Source: Vitellaria paradoxa (taxonomy: Eukaryota > Streptophyta > Magnoliopsida > Ericales > Sapotaceae). Taken from it: a DNA stretch of 64,000 nt. The stretch is taken from contig CM034236.1 in the NCBI GenBank assembly GCA_019916065.1, forward strand, positions 25,306,358-25,370,357, written 5' to 3'. Numbering within the stretch: position 1 is the stretch's first letter; the number at the start of each line of letters is the position of its first letter. Under the pieces are notes generated by a model. It was not told the origin of the DNA, searched no databases, and saw nothing but the letters and a program-made list of their open reading frames with translations. A program made the translations under genes and the position numbers. This document shows, one piece after another, positions 1-11,920 of the stretch.

Positions 1-129
1 ATTAAAGATCAGGGTCGAATCGCGCAAAGCAAGTGAGACTTGTTAGCAAAAGAGGGAAGCCCTCAATTTCCCACAAGCCTAGCCGGCAAACCCCTTGGTA
101 ACATGGCTTGTGGCAAACAACTTCACCAC

Positions 130-420
130 CAAGCTGATTTTCAAGCTTCTTCACTAAGTATTCTTAGCAAGATTCTTTGCCTAACATGTTTTTCAAGATT
201 ATTTGCTTGACATGTTTTGTAAGATTCTTTGCCTAACTTATTTTGCAAACTTTCTTGCCCATCAAACTTGGCAAAGAATTTTAAATAAGAAAATGTATAT
301 AAATAGAGATCCTCCTTATTCATTTTCAACATTCAAACCAAAATATAATCTCTTTACAACTCTCTCTTAAAAATTGTTCTTTCTTGAAGAAATTTTCAAC
401 ATCAAAGTTCTGATGTCAAA
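130..420 (+). promoter_or_regulatory. TATA-box promoter-like module 1
   Basis: A TATAAATA box at 298-305 is followed by a short AC/CT-rich leader. It is preceded by repeated words of the type TTTGCCTAAC, TTGCTTGACATG and TTTTGCAAACTT over about 170 bp. Module 2 at 1735-2120 has the same build. In plants this arrangement is typical of an RNA polymerase II promoter in a retrotransposon LTR. No coding frame follows it, so what it drives is unknown. Confidence 0.4.
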
Positions 421-1734
421 ACCATTATCTTTTTCAAGTAAGTAACAGATTTCTCTCTCTATTTTTCTACTTAAAAGAATTTCTTTATTTTTGCAAATGA
501 ATTATTCCTTATGTATTTATTTTTAAACCATGCCTGAATAAATTAATAAATGAATAAATTAAATTAAATTAATAATAATTTGAAAACTATTTCCATGTTT
601 ATGCTTTTTTCTTTTGCAAAAATAAATTTTATTTACGGTAATTTAAAATACCATTCTTTTACATAGAATGGTTGCAATAAGATCTGATCAAAGGAATTCT
701 ACCAATGTGTTGGTACCCTAATTTTGCCCCCTTAGTTAGAATTCATAGTATTTAATGTTTTCGGTTGAATGGTGCTTTACTCATTAAAATTTCTTAATTA
801 CAGGATGTGTCAAAGTACCAGAAATCAACAAAAAGCAAACAATCTGTGAAATGCAAGTTGTACCCCTAGAGTTAGGGAGAAGCCAAGCTAATGACCAAAC
901 TACACAAACATGTCTAAGACATTAAATAGACAATTCCAGCATCAACAGAAGAGCTAAAGTCCAAAGTCAAGAGTTAATTCAGTCTAGAAATCCAAAATAG
1001 CCTTCACCAACGCACTCAAAGGACGACTTCGACTAGAATGCCCAAGTCAAATTAGAAGGTATGAAAAGATACACATATTCTCAGAACATGTGTAGAACAT
1101 AGAGGCAAACGTAAAGTAGCCAAAATGCCACTCTAGAGGTTATTCGGGCTTCGTTGACTCAAAATGGCTCCCACTAACAAGAAGGAAGCTACTGGCACCT
1201 TAGACAAAATTTGAACATCCAGACAAAGTTTGAATGCCCTCAAATTGCACAAAAAAATTAAGGGTTCATTCCATGAGGTAATGGCATAGCTAAGTCTGGC
1301 CAAGTTAAACCTTACAGTGTCCCTCTACTGATTCATTTGTAAAATTTGTTAAGTTTTTATAAATTCATAAAAATGTCCCAGAGACTCGCCGATGACATTT
1401 TTGGAGTTCTCATTCCTAAAAATGGTGGGAGGAGTCATCCTTGTGGTGCCTCCATGTGTTAAGTCAAAGGATTTGCTGACCCTGTTTCCGTTTCAACTTG
1501 TTTTGGAGTAGTAATTTTTTAAAAGATATAAGTTGGTCCTAGAGAATCCAAATTGAACCAAAATTTGACCTAATTGGTTTAATTCACTCCAAAAAGTGTT
1601 TGGGAGGTCCCAAAAACTCCTGAAAACTACGGAAAAGGTTTAGAATTGTCCTAACCTTTGTAGGTGAAACTTGAACCTTGCAAAACATGGCTCGAGCCAG
1701 GGGCTCAAGCCAAATTGACCACAAATTAAGCCTA

Positions 1735-2120
1735 GCTGCCAAAATGGTTACCAAATAGGGTTTTGGCAAACTTTTTTGCCAATCTCAAATTGCAAACTTG
1801 TCTGCCTAACTTATTTTATGAACATCTTCACCCATGATGTTGTGCAGACTTGTTTACTCATTTTATTAGGCAAAAATGACTGCAAAATAGCCATGACAAA
1901 GAGTTTTGCCTATTTTGTTGGGCAAACTTGTTTGCTTAACGAAACAGGCAATCCTTTTTACCTGTTTAAATAAGAAACACACTTGATTAGCCAAAAATCC
2001 TATAAATAGAGGGCCTTCCCTTCTCATTTCCATCATCAACCTGCCTTGTGCTCTTCTCATTCCACACTTGGAGCTTTCAAAGCAAGGCCAGAGCTTCTCT
2101 TTCTAGAAAAAGGTCGCGTC
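1735..2120 (+). promoter_or_regulatory. TATA-box promoter-like module 2
   Basis: A TATAAATA box at 2001-2008 sits downstream of repeated GCAAACTTGTCTGCCTAAC-type words. It is followed by a CT-rich leader with many TTC/CTC triplets. It resembles module 1 in both the repeated TTTGCCTAAC motif and the sequence TATAAATAGAG. It is probably the promoter part of an old LTR. No gene is visible downstream. Confidence 0.4.
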
Positions 2121-2329
2121 AGTATAATTTTTTCTCTTTAGAAAATTTTATTTTATATTTCAATTTAAAGTATTTGCATAATTAGAATAGGATAATTTTA
2201 ATTGTATAAATAAAATTCTTTGTCAACAAAAAGTATCTGGATCATAATTTAAGACTGGGTTATACCCAATACATGATATTGACCGGATTTATAAGAGATA
2301 ATTTTACAAAATTCAGAACATTATACAAA

Positions 2330-2720
2330 TGACGTGTCCACAGCAGACTACTATATGATATCATACCATAACATCATTTTATTATGTTGTACCATGTCAT
2401 AATACCATCTCTGTCATGCCATGCCATGCTATATTATCATAATATCATGCTAGGTCAAGCCGAACATCATATTTGCCATGCCATGTCATCCCTATCATAT
2501 TATATTATATCATTGTCTTCCTACACTATGCTTGCATGTTATATTGCCATGCTATGATCATGTTATGCCATGTTACCATGCTCATTCACCATCCCACATC
2601 ATAGTATAACATGCTAGGACATCATTTACCATGCTAGCACATGCTTTGACATGCCATGTAACGTGTTTTGACATACCGACACATGCCTTGACATGCTAGA
2701 ACACGTCTAAACATGCAAAC
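2330..2720. repeat. CATG/CATGC-rich low-complexity tract
   Basis: The words CATGCC, CATGCTAG, ACATGC and CCATG recur many times over about 390 bp, mixed with CATCAT and TATTAT runs. There is no regular period and no frame. It looks like decayed simple sequence inside the internal region of the element that ends at 7868. Confidence 0.5.
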
Positions 2721-3079
2721 ACACACCCATCAGAGTTGACATAGACTTAGAAATCAAAAGGTTATCAATCTAGAGCATTCACTTGAATGAGCAAGGCTGT
2801 AGAAACTGGGAATGACTTAGGATCAGTTAAGCCGTTGGTTTATAAGTCATAACTCCCCTTAGACATATTTGACATACACAATTGAATTGCCACCTATGAT
2901 AGAATATAAATTGTCATCATATTCAAACGCCTACACTTAATCATGATAATTGTATTACTTATATCACATTAGGCTTCTAGGCCATTCACACAAACTTGAC
3001 CATCATCACCAGGAATTAAGCTCTCGATTTGAGCTAAGATCCTTTCCCAAATGATAAACACTCACTCACATGCGCCAGT

Positions 3080-3620
3080 TGCATCCTTAGAGCAATGCTC
3101 TTTTCTAAAGTTATGTGTGAAGCATTGACTATCTTTTTCCTAGGAGTTAAACTCCTCAATGGACTGAAACCATATCTCTAGTTATGTGTAAGGCACAAAC
3201 ATATGTTAGAGCTATATAGACTTAATCTGTTAATAGGATATGTAGGCAGCTTAAGCAAAAGGCTTGAGTTTGGTCATTATAGCATGAAACGCTGGCTTAG
3301 AGCTAAGGTGTTAACTGTCTCTTCTCTGGAACAAGGCTCCATTTCCTAGTTACGCACTAGGCATTAACTATCTTTCTTCTTTGGAGTGAGGCTCCTTTCT
3401 CTAGTTAACCATTTTTCTAGTTATGCACTAAATGTTAACTATGCTTTCTCTAGTGGAATAAGGCTCCTTTCCTCCAGTTATATGCTAGGCGCTAACTGTT
3501 TTCTCTCATGTGGAGCTAGGCTCCATTTCCTAGTTAAGCATAAGGTACTATCTTTTATCATCTAGAGCAAAGCGCTTTTCCCAAGTTATGTGTGAGGTGC
3601 TACCTTTCATTTTAGTCTTA
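3080..3620. repeat. Decayed minisatellite with unit of about 55-65 bp
   Basis: Five to six diverged units follow one pattern. Each has a small inverted repeat such as GGAGCTAGGCTCC, then TTTCCTAGTTATGCACTAGG, then TTAACTATC and a TTTCTTCT stretch. The centre of the inverted repeat varies (GGAACAAGGCTCC, GGAGTGAGGCTCC, GGAATAAGGCTCC), while the GGA...TCC arms persist. There are no coding frames. The array lies upstream of the polypurine tract at 4188, where a Tekay-like element would carry pol. Confidence 0.6.
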
Positions 3621-4187
3621 AAGTTAGGACTCCCACAATATAAAGACAATTACTTCTAATATATACCTAGAGCCAGGACTCTTTCTCTTCCTCATCCCAT
3701 CTTAGGAGCGAGTTTCCTTCACATTAATCTTGTATACAACACTGATCCTATTAGTCACCTTCTCATACACATTTGCAAATCACACCCACACTAGGCACTA
3801 TCCTAAAGCTATGTTGACTTGATCCCTTAGAAGGGTATATAGGTAGCTCGAGCATATAGCTTAAGTGCGGCCCCTAAGGTCTTTATAAGCCATCTATGTG
3901 AAGCGCTATCTTAGACTTAGAGCTAAGCTCTTGCATCTGCATACCAGTTCATATCTCATCACATCAATATGTTGTTTGAACCACCTTAGCATCAGTCTTT
4001 TATCGAGTCCTTATAATAAGTTTAAGTTTTGAGTGTATTAAAGTTCATGTACGTGTGTTATGATTTTGATGTAATAACTTTTGTAAAAGCAAGAAATTTT
4101 AAATATATGTTTTGATATCCTTATATGTGTTAATGTGGTTTTGATATGTCTACATGTTATCGCTTAATTTTGGAGGATACAAATTTT

Positions 4188-4200
4188 TAAGGGGGGAGAA
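4188..4200 (+). other. Polypurine tract of the 4201 LTR element
   Basis: A run AAGGGGGGAGAA lies directly before the TGTGATG start of the LTR. The context matches the end of the Tekay-like element at 53051-53085: a GGAGGATACAAATTTTT-like stretch, then the purine run, then TG. This marks 4201 as a 3' LTR, because a solo LTR would not carry a PPT upstream. Confidence 0.65.
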
Positions 4201-7200
4201 TGTGATGATCGGCAATTTTTTAAATAGTAATTGATTCAAGTTGCATCGAAATGTGAATTAGCACCTTAATTTAATGCGATTAATTTAATGTGTATGTGGA
4301 TTCAGTTGCTCGGTTCTAGTTAAAATTGGTTTAATTTAAGAGAACTTCAAAAAAATTTAGCTAAGTTTGGTGGTTGGCCCAGGGGTCCGTCCTCTTCTCC
4401 CCATGCACTTGAGGTGGGTCTACTGTGTCAGATTGAATTTATATCTTCTTTTTCTAAATTTTAGGTAAGGTTTCCCCTTTTTAGTTGGCAAGCTATCCTA
4501 ATGTCTAGTTTAGTCCTATATTCACTGCCCATGGCTTGCCTTTTTCTTACTTCGTGTCTATGCATACTTGTGTGTGGGTTTGGTTGTTGAGCACTAAACC
4601 AGAGAAAGAGAGAGGAGACTCTGAGGGAGAGAGCCTTCATCAAATTGAACCTTCCTTTCCTATTTAGAAATCAATTGGAGCTACTCTGGGGAAGTTAAGA
4701 GTGTTAGTTTGATAATAGGTTGCTTGATTTGATCTCAGTGGTTTTCCAAAAATTCCAAAACCTTCTGGCGCACTGTTATCTTCCTTTAATCACATTGAGG
4801 TAGGGGTTGCATGATTTCTTGTTGCATATGACTTATGTTTAAGTTTGTGGCATAATTTGTATTGTTTTGTTGCAAAATTGTTGCTTGAATATGAAGATGA
4901 TATAAACTATTCTATGCACATATATATATTTCTATAAACTAAGGGGAAGATGATGAACAGTGAATTACCAAATTGTTATACACTTGATCTATGGACAAAT
5001 TAATAATATAGTTGGGTTCATATACGGTTATGGATTGGAATCAAACATAAATATGATAAAGAAATAATTTTGAATTAAGGAAAAACAAATTTTAACGTTG
5101 AAATTTGAAAACAGAGCATAATTGGGTTTCTGGTGTAGCGGAGTCCATGTGCTCGGAGTCCATTTCTTGTGCACCTATATTGGTTCGTGCGCTCCATTTT
5201 GTTTACCTGTGCACTTGGAATGGAAATTTTATCCCTAGATAACTATTAATATTAAGAAGAATTTTTTAAATGAAATGCTTGGATTCTTAAGATGTTTTTA
5301 ATATAGAATGGTGTTGATATTTTAAAGATCATCTAAGTAAATGAAGTTTTCAAAGAAATGATTGATTTTTGAAACTTGTTTTAGGAAGGTTTTCAAAGAA
5401 GATAACCCAATAGGAATAACATAGAGTAAAGAGGTGACAAGTATAAGGTTGATCATATGATAAGAAGAATGAAACTATGGTGTCCTATCATGATTGTCAT
5501 GTTATGCGTTAGATATAGTGATGTGATGATGTGTTTGCATGGTGTGTGATGTATAGGCTATTTAATAAAGTTATGTAAGTGACAAGAAACACTATTTCCT
5601 GATATGTCAAGATGAAAGATAGCAAATGTTAGATATCATAGTAAGGAACATATATAAGGCAAGAGGAATTTGATGTGCTTGTCTTCTATTATTCGAAGTG
5701 ATTGATATGAATAGTTCTGTTAGATGGATGTTATGTGCGGGAAATTATAAATTTGTTTGATGAAATAGAAACATGACTTGAGTCTAGGTGCAAAATGTAA
5801 TGGTAGAAACTGTAAATAAACAAGGATAGTTTTTGATTTGACTATAATTTTATAAGATAAGTGCTTGATGAAATTCATGTGAATAAATCAACTTGTTTGA
5901 TGTGTGAAATGGTGGGAAGTGAGTAAGTCAGGTAAGTTGGTTAGTTTAAAATTTTATGGTAAGAGTGAAAACTAGTGTATATAGACATGACATTCTATGT
6001 GTTGGTAATATAGTAAATCCCAGTGTGGCTAGTATCTAATATTATGATTGAACAGATTTGAATTACTGGTAATTTGACAGTTGATTTATTAATTGAGTTA
6101 GATAAATTGATGAATGATATAAAGCAATAAAAAGGAAAGTAGTATTGAAAAGCATGACTGGGTAGGGGGAAATATGAATATGTGTGATAAGTTAAATGTA
6201 ATGACACTCCATTTTTTTTAATAGAATGATGGGAACAGCAATTGAATGAGAGTATGCAAGTTTATTGATATGATATTAAATTGCTTAAACATGATAAACC
6301 ATGAAAATAATAGTTCGATGAGAATTGTGATCTTGAAAATGGTAATGATTAATGTGACATGATATATGGAGTAGAGTATGGATGTGTTGTGCATGAGTAA
6401 TGCGCTGTGATGAGAATGTAATGAAAAAAGATCTGGGTACGCAGTACCACAGTACCTATGGTTTGAAAGTCCTAAACCTACGTAAGGGTTTGGTCATCAT
6501 GCCGGTAGGTTAATAGCTTATAACATAATGCTGACTTGGTCAATTGTGACCCTTGAGTCGAGGCTCATAGACGGACGACGATTTAGTTCATCGTTTCCAT
6601 TGGGTATTGATGCATAAAAGAGACGATGGTTAGTATGGTTAATTGTGACCCCTTGGATATTGATCCATGAATGACAATGTTGACTAGGTTAATAGTGACC
6701 TTTAAACTAAGGTTCATATATGATGACAGACCATTTCATTGTTTCTGTTGGGTGATTAACCCATAAAAGACGATGGTGGTGTTGGATTTGATTTGGTAAT
6801 CATGAAAATAAGTGTCAGTAAATATGTATGAGATTATAAAATGGGAATAAAATATAAATGGATAATTTTTGTTATAAAAGAGAATAATAGTGATAATGTA
6901 ACTTTTTTTTTTTGGTAGTTATGATAATGTAACTTAAGTATGTGATTGTATGTGCTCGTTGTTGAAAATTGAGAAATAATCCTAATAACTTGGGAAAATG
7001 AGAACAATATGATAATGAGTCTGGAAAGTTAAATAGTTAAGAAGCTTTTGATGACTAGTAAGAATAATGGCGGAATTTATCAGTGTATTGACTTGAATAA
7101 TGTGGTAAGCGAATCCACAGAAGATACGAAGACTTGTGATGTTTAAAGTAGTAAAATAAGATATAAAAGACAAAGGAACGGTCATGTTATGGAATAAGGT

Positions 7201-7868
7201 GTGGAATATAAATCAATAGCTATTATCATTATGAATTGTTCTCTAATCGATTAAGGAATGATGCTATGACATAAGTTTCTTACCTAAAGGTAAGATTATA
7301 TTAATGGTGATGGTAACGTGGTGATGTTTGAGTTTAATGACAGTTATTATTATTACATGCTAGATGATAATGGCATATTAGAGCGTAAGTTAGCATAAGA
7401 TGTATGCAATGTATTGCTTCATGGTATGGTCACGTTAGTAGCATGATAGGACATGTGCTACATGCTTACTTGAAAAGTGAGCACACATGGATTCGTGCTC
7501 ACTCTCCTATAATTATGATTGAAGGTTTTGAGATGGGCCTATCAGTGGAGATTGAGATTTAGAGAATATATTGTCCTTCCATTTCAACCTTTGACTAGTG
7601 TCTGTATACTTCAAGTCCTCGAAAGAGTGGGGAGTTGTATTTATCATTTATGGTTTATGGCTGGGAATGTATTGGGCTAGCAGAGCCTTTATATATAATA
7701 CGGAGTACTATAGCCTGACTAAGATCGAGGCTTTGTATTGTATTATTATTTTGTTGAATGTCTGCTCTATGATGGTTGTACAGCTTTGATTAGGGTTTAT
7801 GATTAATTATATTAATTGTATGTGATTAAATAGTCCACTCCTTGGGTTATGAAATCCAGGGTGTGACA
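4201..7868 (+). mobile_element. Old 3' LTR of a non-autonomous Tekay-type element
   Basis: About 3.67 kb bounded by TGTGATGATCGG and GGGTGTGACA, preceded by a polypurine tract. The TGT...ACA ends and the internal landmarks match the Tekay-like LTRs at 44600, 53086 and 55740. Shared landmarks are a GA-rich stretch near 4600, a block near 6430-6780 (GGGTTTGG, GGTTAATAGC, CATAAAAGACGATGG), and a GAGCACACATGGATTCGTGCTCAC hairpin-like block near 7480 (in parts). The upstream 2 kb has no pol frame, so the parent was a large non-coding derivative. Its 5' LTR must lie left of the window. The LTR is much decayed. Confidence 0.65.
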
Positions 7869-10095
7869 AACTAGGATGAAGCAATCTGTTGCATTAAAAT
7901 GAGGTTCAAGTCTAATAGTAAAAAAAAAAAAAAAAAAGGAAAAAAAAAAACGGTGTATGATAGCTTTTGAAGTTGTGGTCTACTCAATTTAGAGATTTTA
8001 GGAACAAACATTTTCATGAAAATGGCCAAATTGTAGCTCCTTAAGCTATTAGACATATGGTAGAGATTATAAGGGTGGAGAAGACTTACTAGTAGGCAAC
8101 CCATTGATCATGGAATTGGTAGAATTTGATTCATCGGGCATCCTATTTTAGCTTGCTTTTGGCTAGCTAGATTAGGATACCTTGCTTGATGGCTTTTATT
8201 TTTGGAATACACCTTATAGCCTTTGATTTATAGTGTATAACTGTGGCACCATTCTTTTGTGTAGTCTACTGACAATAGCTTTTTGTTTTCCTCCACTAGG
8301 GCTTGTCTAGATGGAGTTCCTAATGTAGGCCCCTTGAAATTTGTACATTTCTTTTTTTTTTCTTTTATATTGTACCTTAATCTTATCCATAAAATAAAAT
8401 CCTCAACTTCTCCTATCACATGGTTACATTTATAGCTACGTGGCTAGCGCGACATGTCTTCGAAGGTCCATTTGTCGGTGTGATTAGTCACAAAGTATTC
8501 CCTATTACGGCTAGGTTCAATTGCAGGAAAGTCATCCCTTTTAGATCCTATCCACTTGGGTAATTTGTCCCATCTCTTAGACTTAGTTAGAGAAGGATTA
8601 AGTAAATCTATTGGAAAGTATGACCTCCCTTACTATATCCCACCCTCTTTTGTTTTTGCAAATGTAGCTACATGAACATTTTCCTACTTTCATACCAAAT
8701 TCTATTAATTAGCCACTTGAGAAGGTGCTTGAAGAAGGACGCCTCTTCAAGTGAAATTTAATTAACTGTGCTCTACTTGCTGGATGGAGTAAGGTTTAAA
8801 GGGGAAAGGACTTGTCACGGTGATTAACTGTAAGAGCAATTTTTCTTAGCTTTTGTATGTGAACTCCAATTTAGGTATGTAGTCTCCATTATCAATTCCC
8901 ACTTAATGCTCTGATTAAGCGATCCTAAGAAGATTATTGGACTCTTAAAGTGATGATACCTAGCGTGGTTATTGCCATGGAGCCTATTGATGCTTACTTA
9001 TAATGGTTGGCTTTCCATTTCTCATAATCCGCATCAAACCACTTATTAGTTTGTGTTTGATCAAGGGTTGCCTAGCCCAGTGATGTATGGACCGTAGCTC
9101 AAAGTTCCAAGTTGTTTTATCTCCCACATGGTTTAAAAGAACTCATATCCTATATTACCAAATGCAAGCTGTTGTGGGGTAGTTAAAGAGGGAGGTGGTC
9201 TATCAAAAGTCGAACTTGGTGGTTTTATCAGCTTACCCAAATTTTAAAGTATGTTCAATATTTTCCTATGAAAATTAAAGTTCCTGTGGTGTTTAGGGAT
9301 GATAACACTTTTGACACTTATGAAGCCCAGCCATTCTAGCAACAATGTGGTCTCTTAGTTTTTTAAGCCATTAGGTTTGATAGTTGGTGTTACAACTACA
9401 TGGATGCCTACTTGGGTTACCTTGGTAGACCCCCTTGGTGAAGTTGAGTTTGGGAGGTGTTAGGAAACAATCAATTTATCAAGGTCATCTGCGTCCCAAA
9501 AAAGATCTAAATTGTTTCTTTTCTTTTTCCCATATTTATATGCGCATACTTTATTAGCCATCTTTCCTTTTTATAGAGGAAAAGCGTGGTAGACACGATG
9601 ACCTTGTGACCAAGTCTTGTGCAGGGGGTTAGAAGTGAGCATGGATGCCGCGGCTACAGTTATTCCCTTCATTGATGCTCATTATGAGTCCTTCTTGGTT
9701 TAGAGGCTTTAGAGACTAAGTTTTAAGAGGCTAGAGGAAGTTAGTGATGTGTCCCCAAGAGAGGGTGTTGCCGCGACACCCTTTACTGTTTGTCCTTAAT
9801 GGAGTCGCTATCGTCTATGAGCTCAAGCATTAAAGACCCATCACCGAAAAATCAGCCATACGCCCATACACGCAGTCCAGTTACTAGCGTATGGATTTCA
9901 CTTGTAGCTCTCTCTTCAGCACATGAGAGCACGTGATCATTGGTTCCATTTTCCTTTTTCAGTGTGATCATCCTCCTTCGGCGAGCTTAGTGGTGGTGTC
10001 CATTTATTGTTTTAGAATTGTTTTTGAAAGTCCTTACTTGCTTTTTACTCATCTGGCTTATGTTCTTCGCTGGTCTGGCTTCTGTGGACTTTGTT
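7869..10095. other. No recognisable gene; decayed sequence
   Basis: The only structure I see is an A-rich run (7920-7951) and a T-rich run (8345-8365). Frames are short and broken on both strands, and none gave a family I recognise. The 5' LTR of the copia element that starts coding at 10096 should lie here, but I cannot place its borders or a primer-binding site. Confidence 0.4.
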
Positions 10096-11172
10096 ATGTC
10101 TCATCCCTGCTTTCAAGTAAGTGCAATGTTGATTCTATCCTCTGCTATCCTAATGCAGTCCAAATCCTTTGGTTCTATTATATCTCTTTAGTTGACTACA
10201 CAAAAACTGAATGTGGCTAATTACGGTTAGTGGTCTAAGGTTGTTAGGATTGCTTTGAATATGGCAAACAAAAACACCTTACTAAGTTAGCCCCAGCCTC
10301 AATTGAACATGGGTATGATATGTGGATTTAGGAGGATGCACATATTATTTCACTTTTATGGAATTCAATGGAACCTCACGTTGCTGATGTGTACCCATTA
10401 GGATAGTTGTACGGAGATTTGGGAATATGTTTGTTTGTTATTCTCTAGTGACCTAACCCGTATGTATGATTTGTATTGAGTTTTTTCAGTTATAGTTGGC
10501 TGATAAGCCAGGTACAAACTATTTTGCTTCTCTAAAACAAGTTTATGAGTAGTTGAACTCAAAACTATTCTCAATAAATATTCATAAGATGCAAAAATAG
10601 CGTGAATAGATGGCAATATTTCAATTCCCTGTAGGCCTTGATATTAAATTTGAGTCCGTGAAAGCTCAGATACTTAGTGGAGCTTCTCTTCCTTCATTTG
10701 CTAAGACCTATTCGAGGGTTATGTGAGCTACATCTCAAGATTTTTCAGTTCATTCAAATCCCTCTCAATCTACAATTGTCAGTCATACAACCCATCTCAT
10801 AATGATAGTTATGGTAATCATAGTAGTTGTGGTGGGGGTGGATATGGATGAGGGGGACGTGGCAAAGGATCTTGAGCACTTTGTACAAATTATGGGATTC
10901 TTGGGCATCCCTATGAGAAATGTTGGGATTTGATTGGGAAACCCCCACATATGCCAAAAATAGCCTCTTTAGATCCTCTTGTAGTCACATCTACTACTAG
11001 TGAACATCCACATACTTCAACTCTTTCTGAAGAAGAGTATTCAAGGCTCTTGTAGTATCAAGGTAATTCCATTGCATGTCTCTCCACTCATTCTCCTCCA
11101 TCTTAGATTATAGATTTTGGTGCTTCCACTTTACATTCTTGTCTGGTATTCAACATTCCACCTCTCTCCTAG
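10096..11172 (+). pseudogene. gag: copia gag and start of protease, decayed
   Basis: The frame starting at ATG 10096 reads SHPCFQVSAML, then NYG*WSKVVRIALNMANKN, the usual start of a copia Gag (UBN2-like) domain. A degenerate zinc knuckle, CTNYGILGHPYEKC, follows near 10885, with its second Cys changed to Tyr. Protease is reached near 11110 as IDFGAS, where the catalytic D-S-G has become D-F-G. Several in-frame stops interrupt it, for example before WSK and near 10290. The frame is cut at 11172 by the insertion of element A and resumes at 18511. Confidence 0.75.
11168..11172 (+). repeat. Target-site duplication CCTAG, left copy
   Basis: CCTAG here and again at 18506-18510 flank the TG...CA-bounded element A exactly. 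A 5-bp duplication is the length expected from a Ty3-type integrase. It places the insertion in the copia protease/integrase region. Confidence 0.9.
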
Positions 11173-11599
11173 TGATTACACTTAAAAAGTGTAATTACAA
11201 ACTCCCTATTCTTATACTTATTATTGCATTTGGATAAGTAAACTTGAAGTTTTAGTGTTATCTTGTCATTTATGCTTCCATCTTTCTAATTGCAGGGAAA
11301 ATGACAAAGAGATTGAAGTTTATAGCCATAGAAACAGCCTAGAGGATGAAGAAAAAGTCATGCTTCAAACCTTACCTTGGGTGAGCAAGACTAGCCTAAA
11401 GACTCTTTATGAAGAAGGAAAAGAAGCAACAAAAAAGATACTTGGGGGTCGGGACCATCCATTCTAATGGTTGGGACCACAGTAAGCTAAACATGAGAAA
11501 ATACCATTCTGTGGTCTCGACCCCCTCTTTAAACGGTCGGGACCCCCATGAATCCAGAAAATCGAGTTCTGCAGCCCGCCTCTTAGGGTTTCGGGCAAC

Positions 11600-11608
11600 T
11601 ATATAAAG
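11600..11608 (+). promoter_or_regulatory. TATA box of element A 5' LTR
   Basis: TATATAAAG lies about 430 bp into the LTR, after a CGGGCAAC context. The same box is in the 3' LTR near 17427. Transcription would start about 30 bp downstream, leaving a leader of roughly 1.3 kb before gag at 12937. The leader contains the conserved structured region 11921-12356. Confidence 0.7.
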
Positions 11609-11920
11609 AACCTAATGCACGGCCGCAGGGAGAACTTCTTTTACATTTTTTTCCGAGATACTTAGAGAGATTAGATTAGTTTTAGATTAATTTAGAGAGT
11701 ATTTTTACATGATTGAAGATTGTTAATGGAGGCGCTTGGAGCTTTTCTTCTTTATTGCTGTGATGTTGAATAGTTTTCTTTTCGAACGATTTCAGCTGTA
11801 AGTTCTATTTCGTTATGTTCTTTAATAGTATGTTTTGTTTATTTCAGAGAATAGATCAATTGGTTGAGTGCTTGTTGATTGTTTTCATTTTGTTTAAAAT
11901 GGTTGTAGCGTAAAACCCTA

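Larger units (their letters stand above)
1..2230. other. Unclassified non-coding repeat relic
   Basis: No open frame here has recognisable protein similarity. The stretch contains two TATA-type promoter modules (listed separately) about 1.7 kb apart. Between them is an A-rich segment at about 805-1320 that follows a splice-acceptor-like TTAATTACAG. The modules look like the U3/R parts of decayed LTRs, but no TG...CA borders, primer-binding site or target-site duplication can be made out. It may belong to the element that ends in the LTR at 4201; this is uncertain. Confidence 0.4.

Noticed and set aside
3080..3620. CRISPR-like array
   Set aside because: Units are diverged over their full length, with no identical repeats and unique spacers. 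This is a plant minisatellite.
6897..6930. T-rich duplication (TTATGATAATGTAACTT twice) as a TSD of an insertion
   Set aside because: The repeats are adjacent with only a T run between them. There is no element between the copies, so this is a local slippage event inside the old LTR.
9541..9800. Possible host exon with moderate GC content
   Set aside because: Frames are broken on both strands and no motif is recognisable.
9933..10220. 95-codon frame before the copia element
   Set aside because: It overlaps the true copia Gag frame from ATG 10096 in another phase. The similarity is in the other frame.
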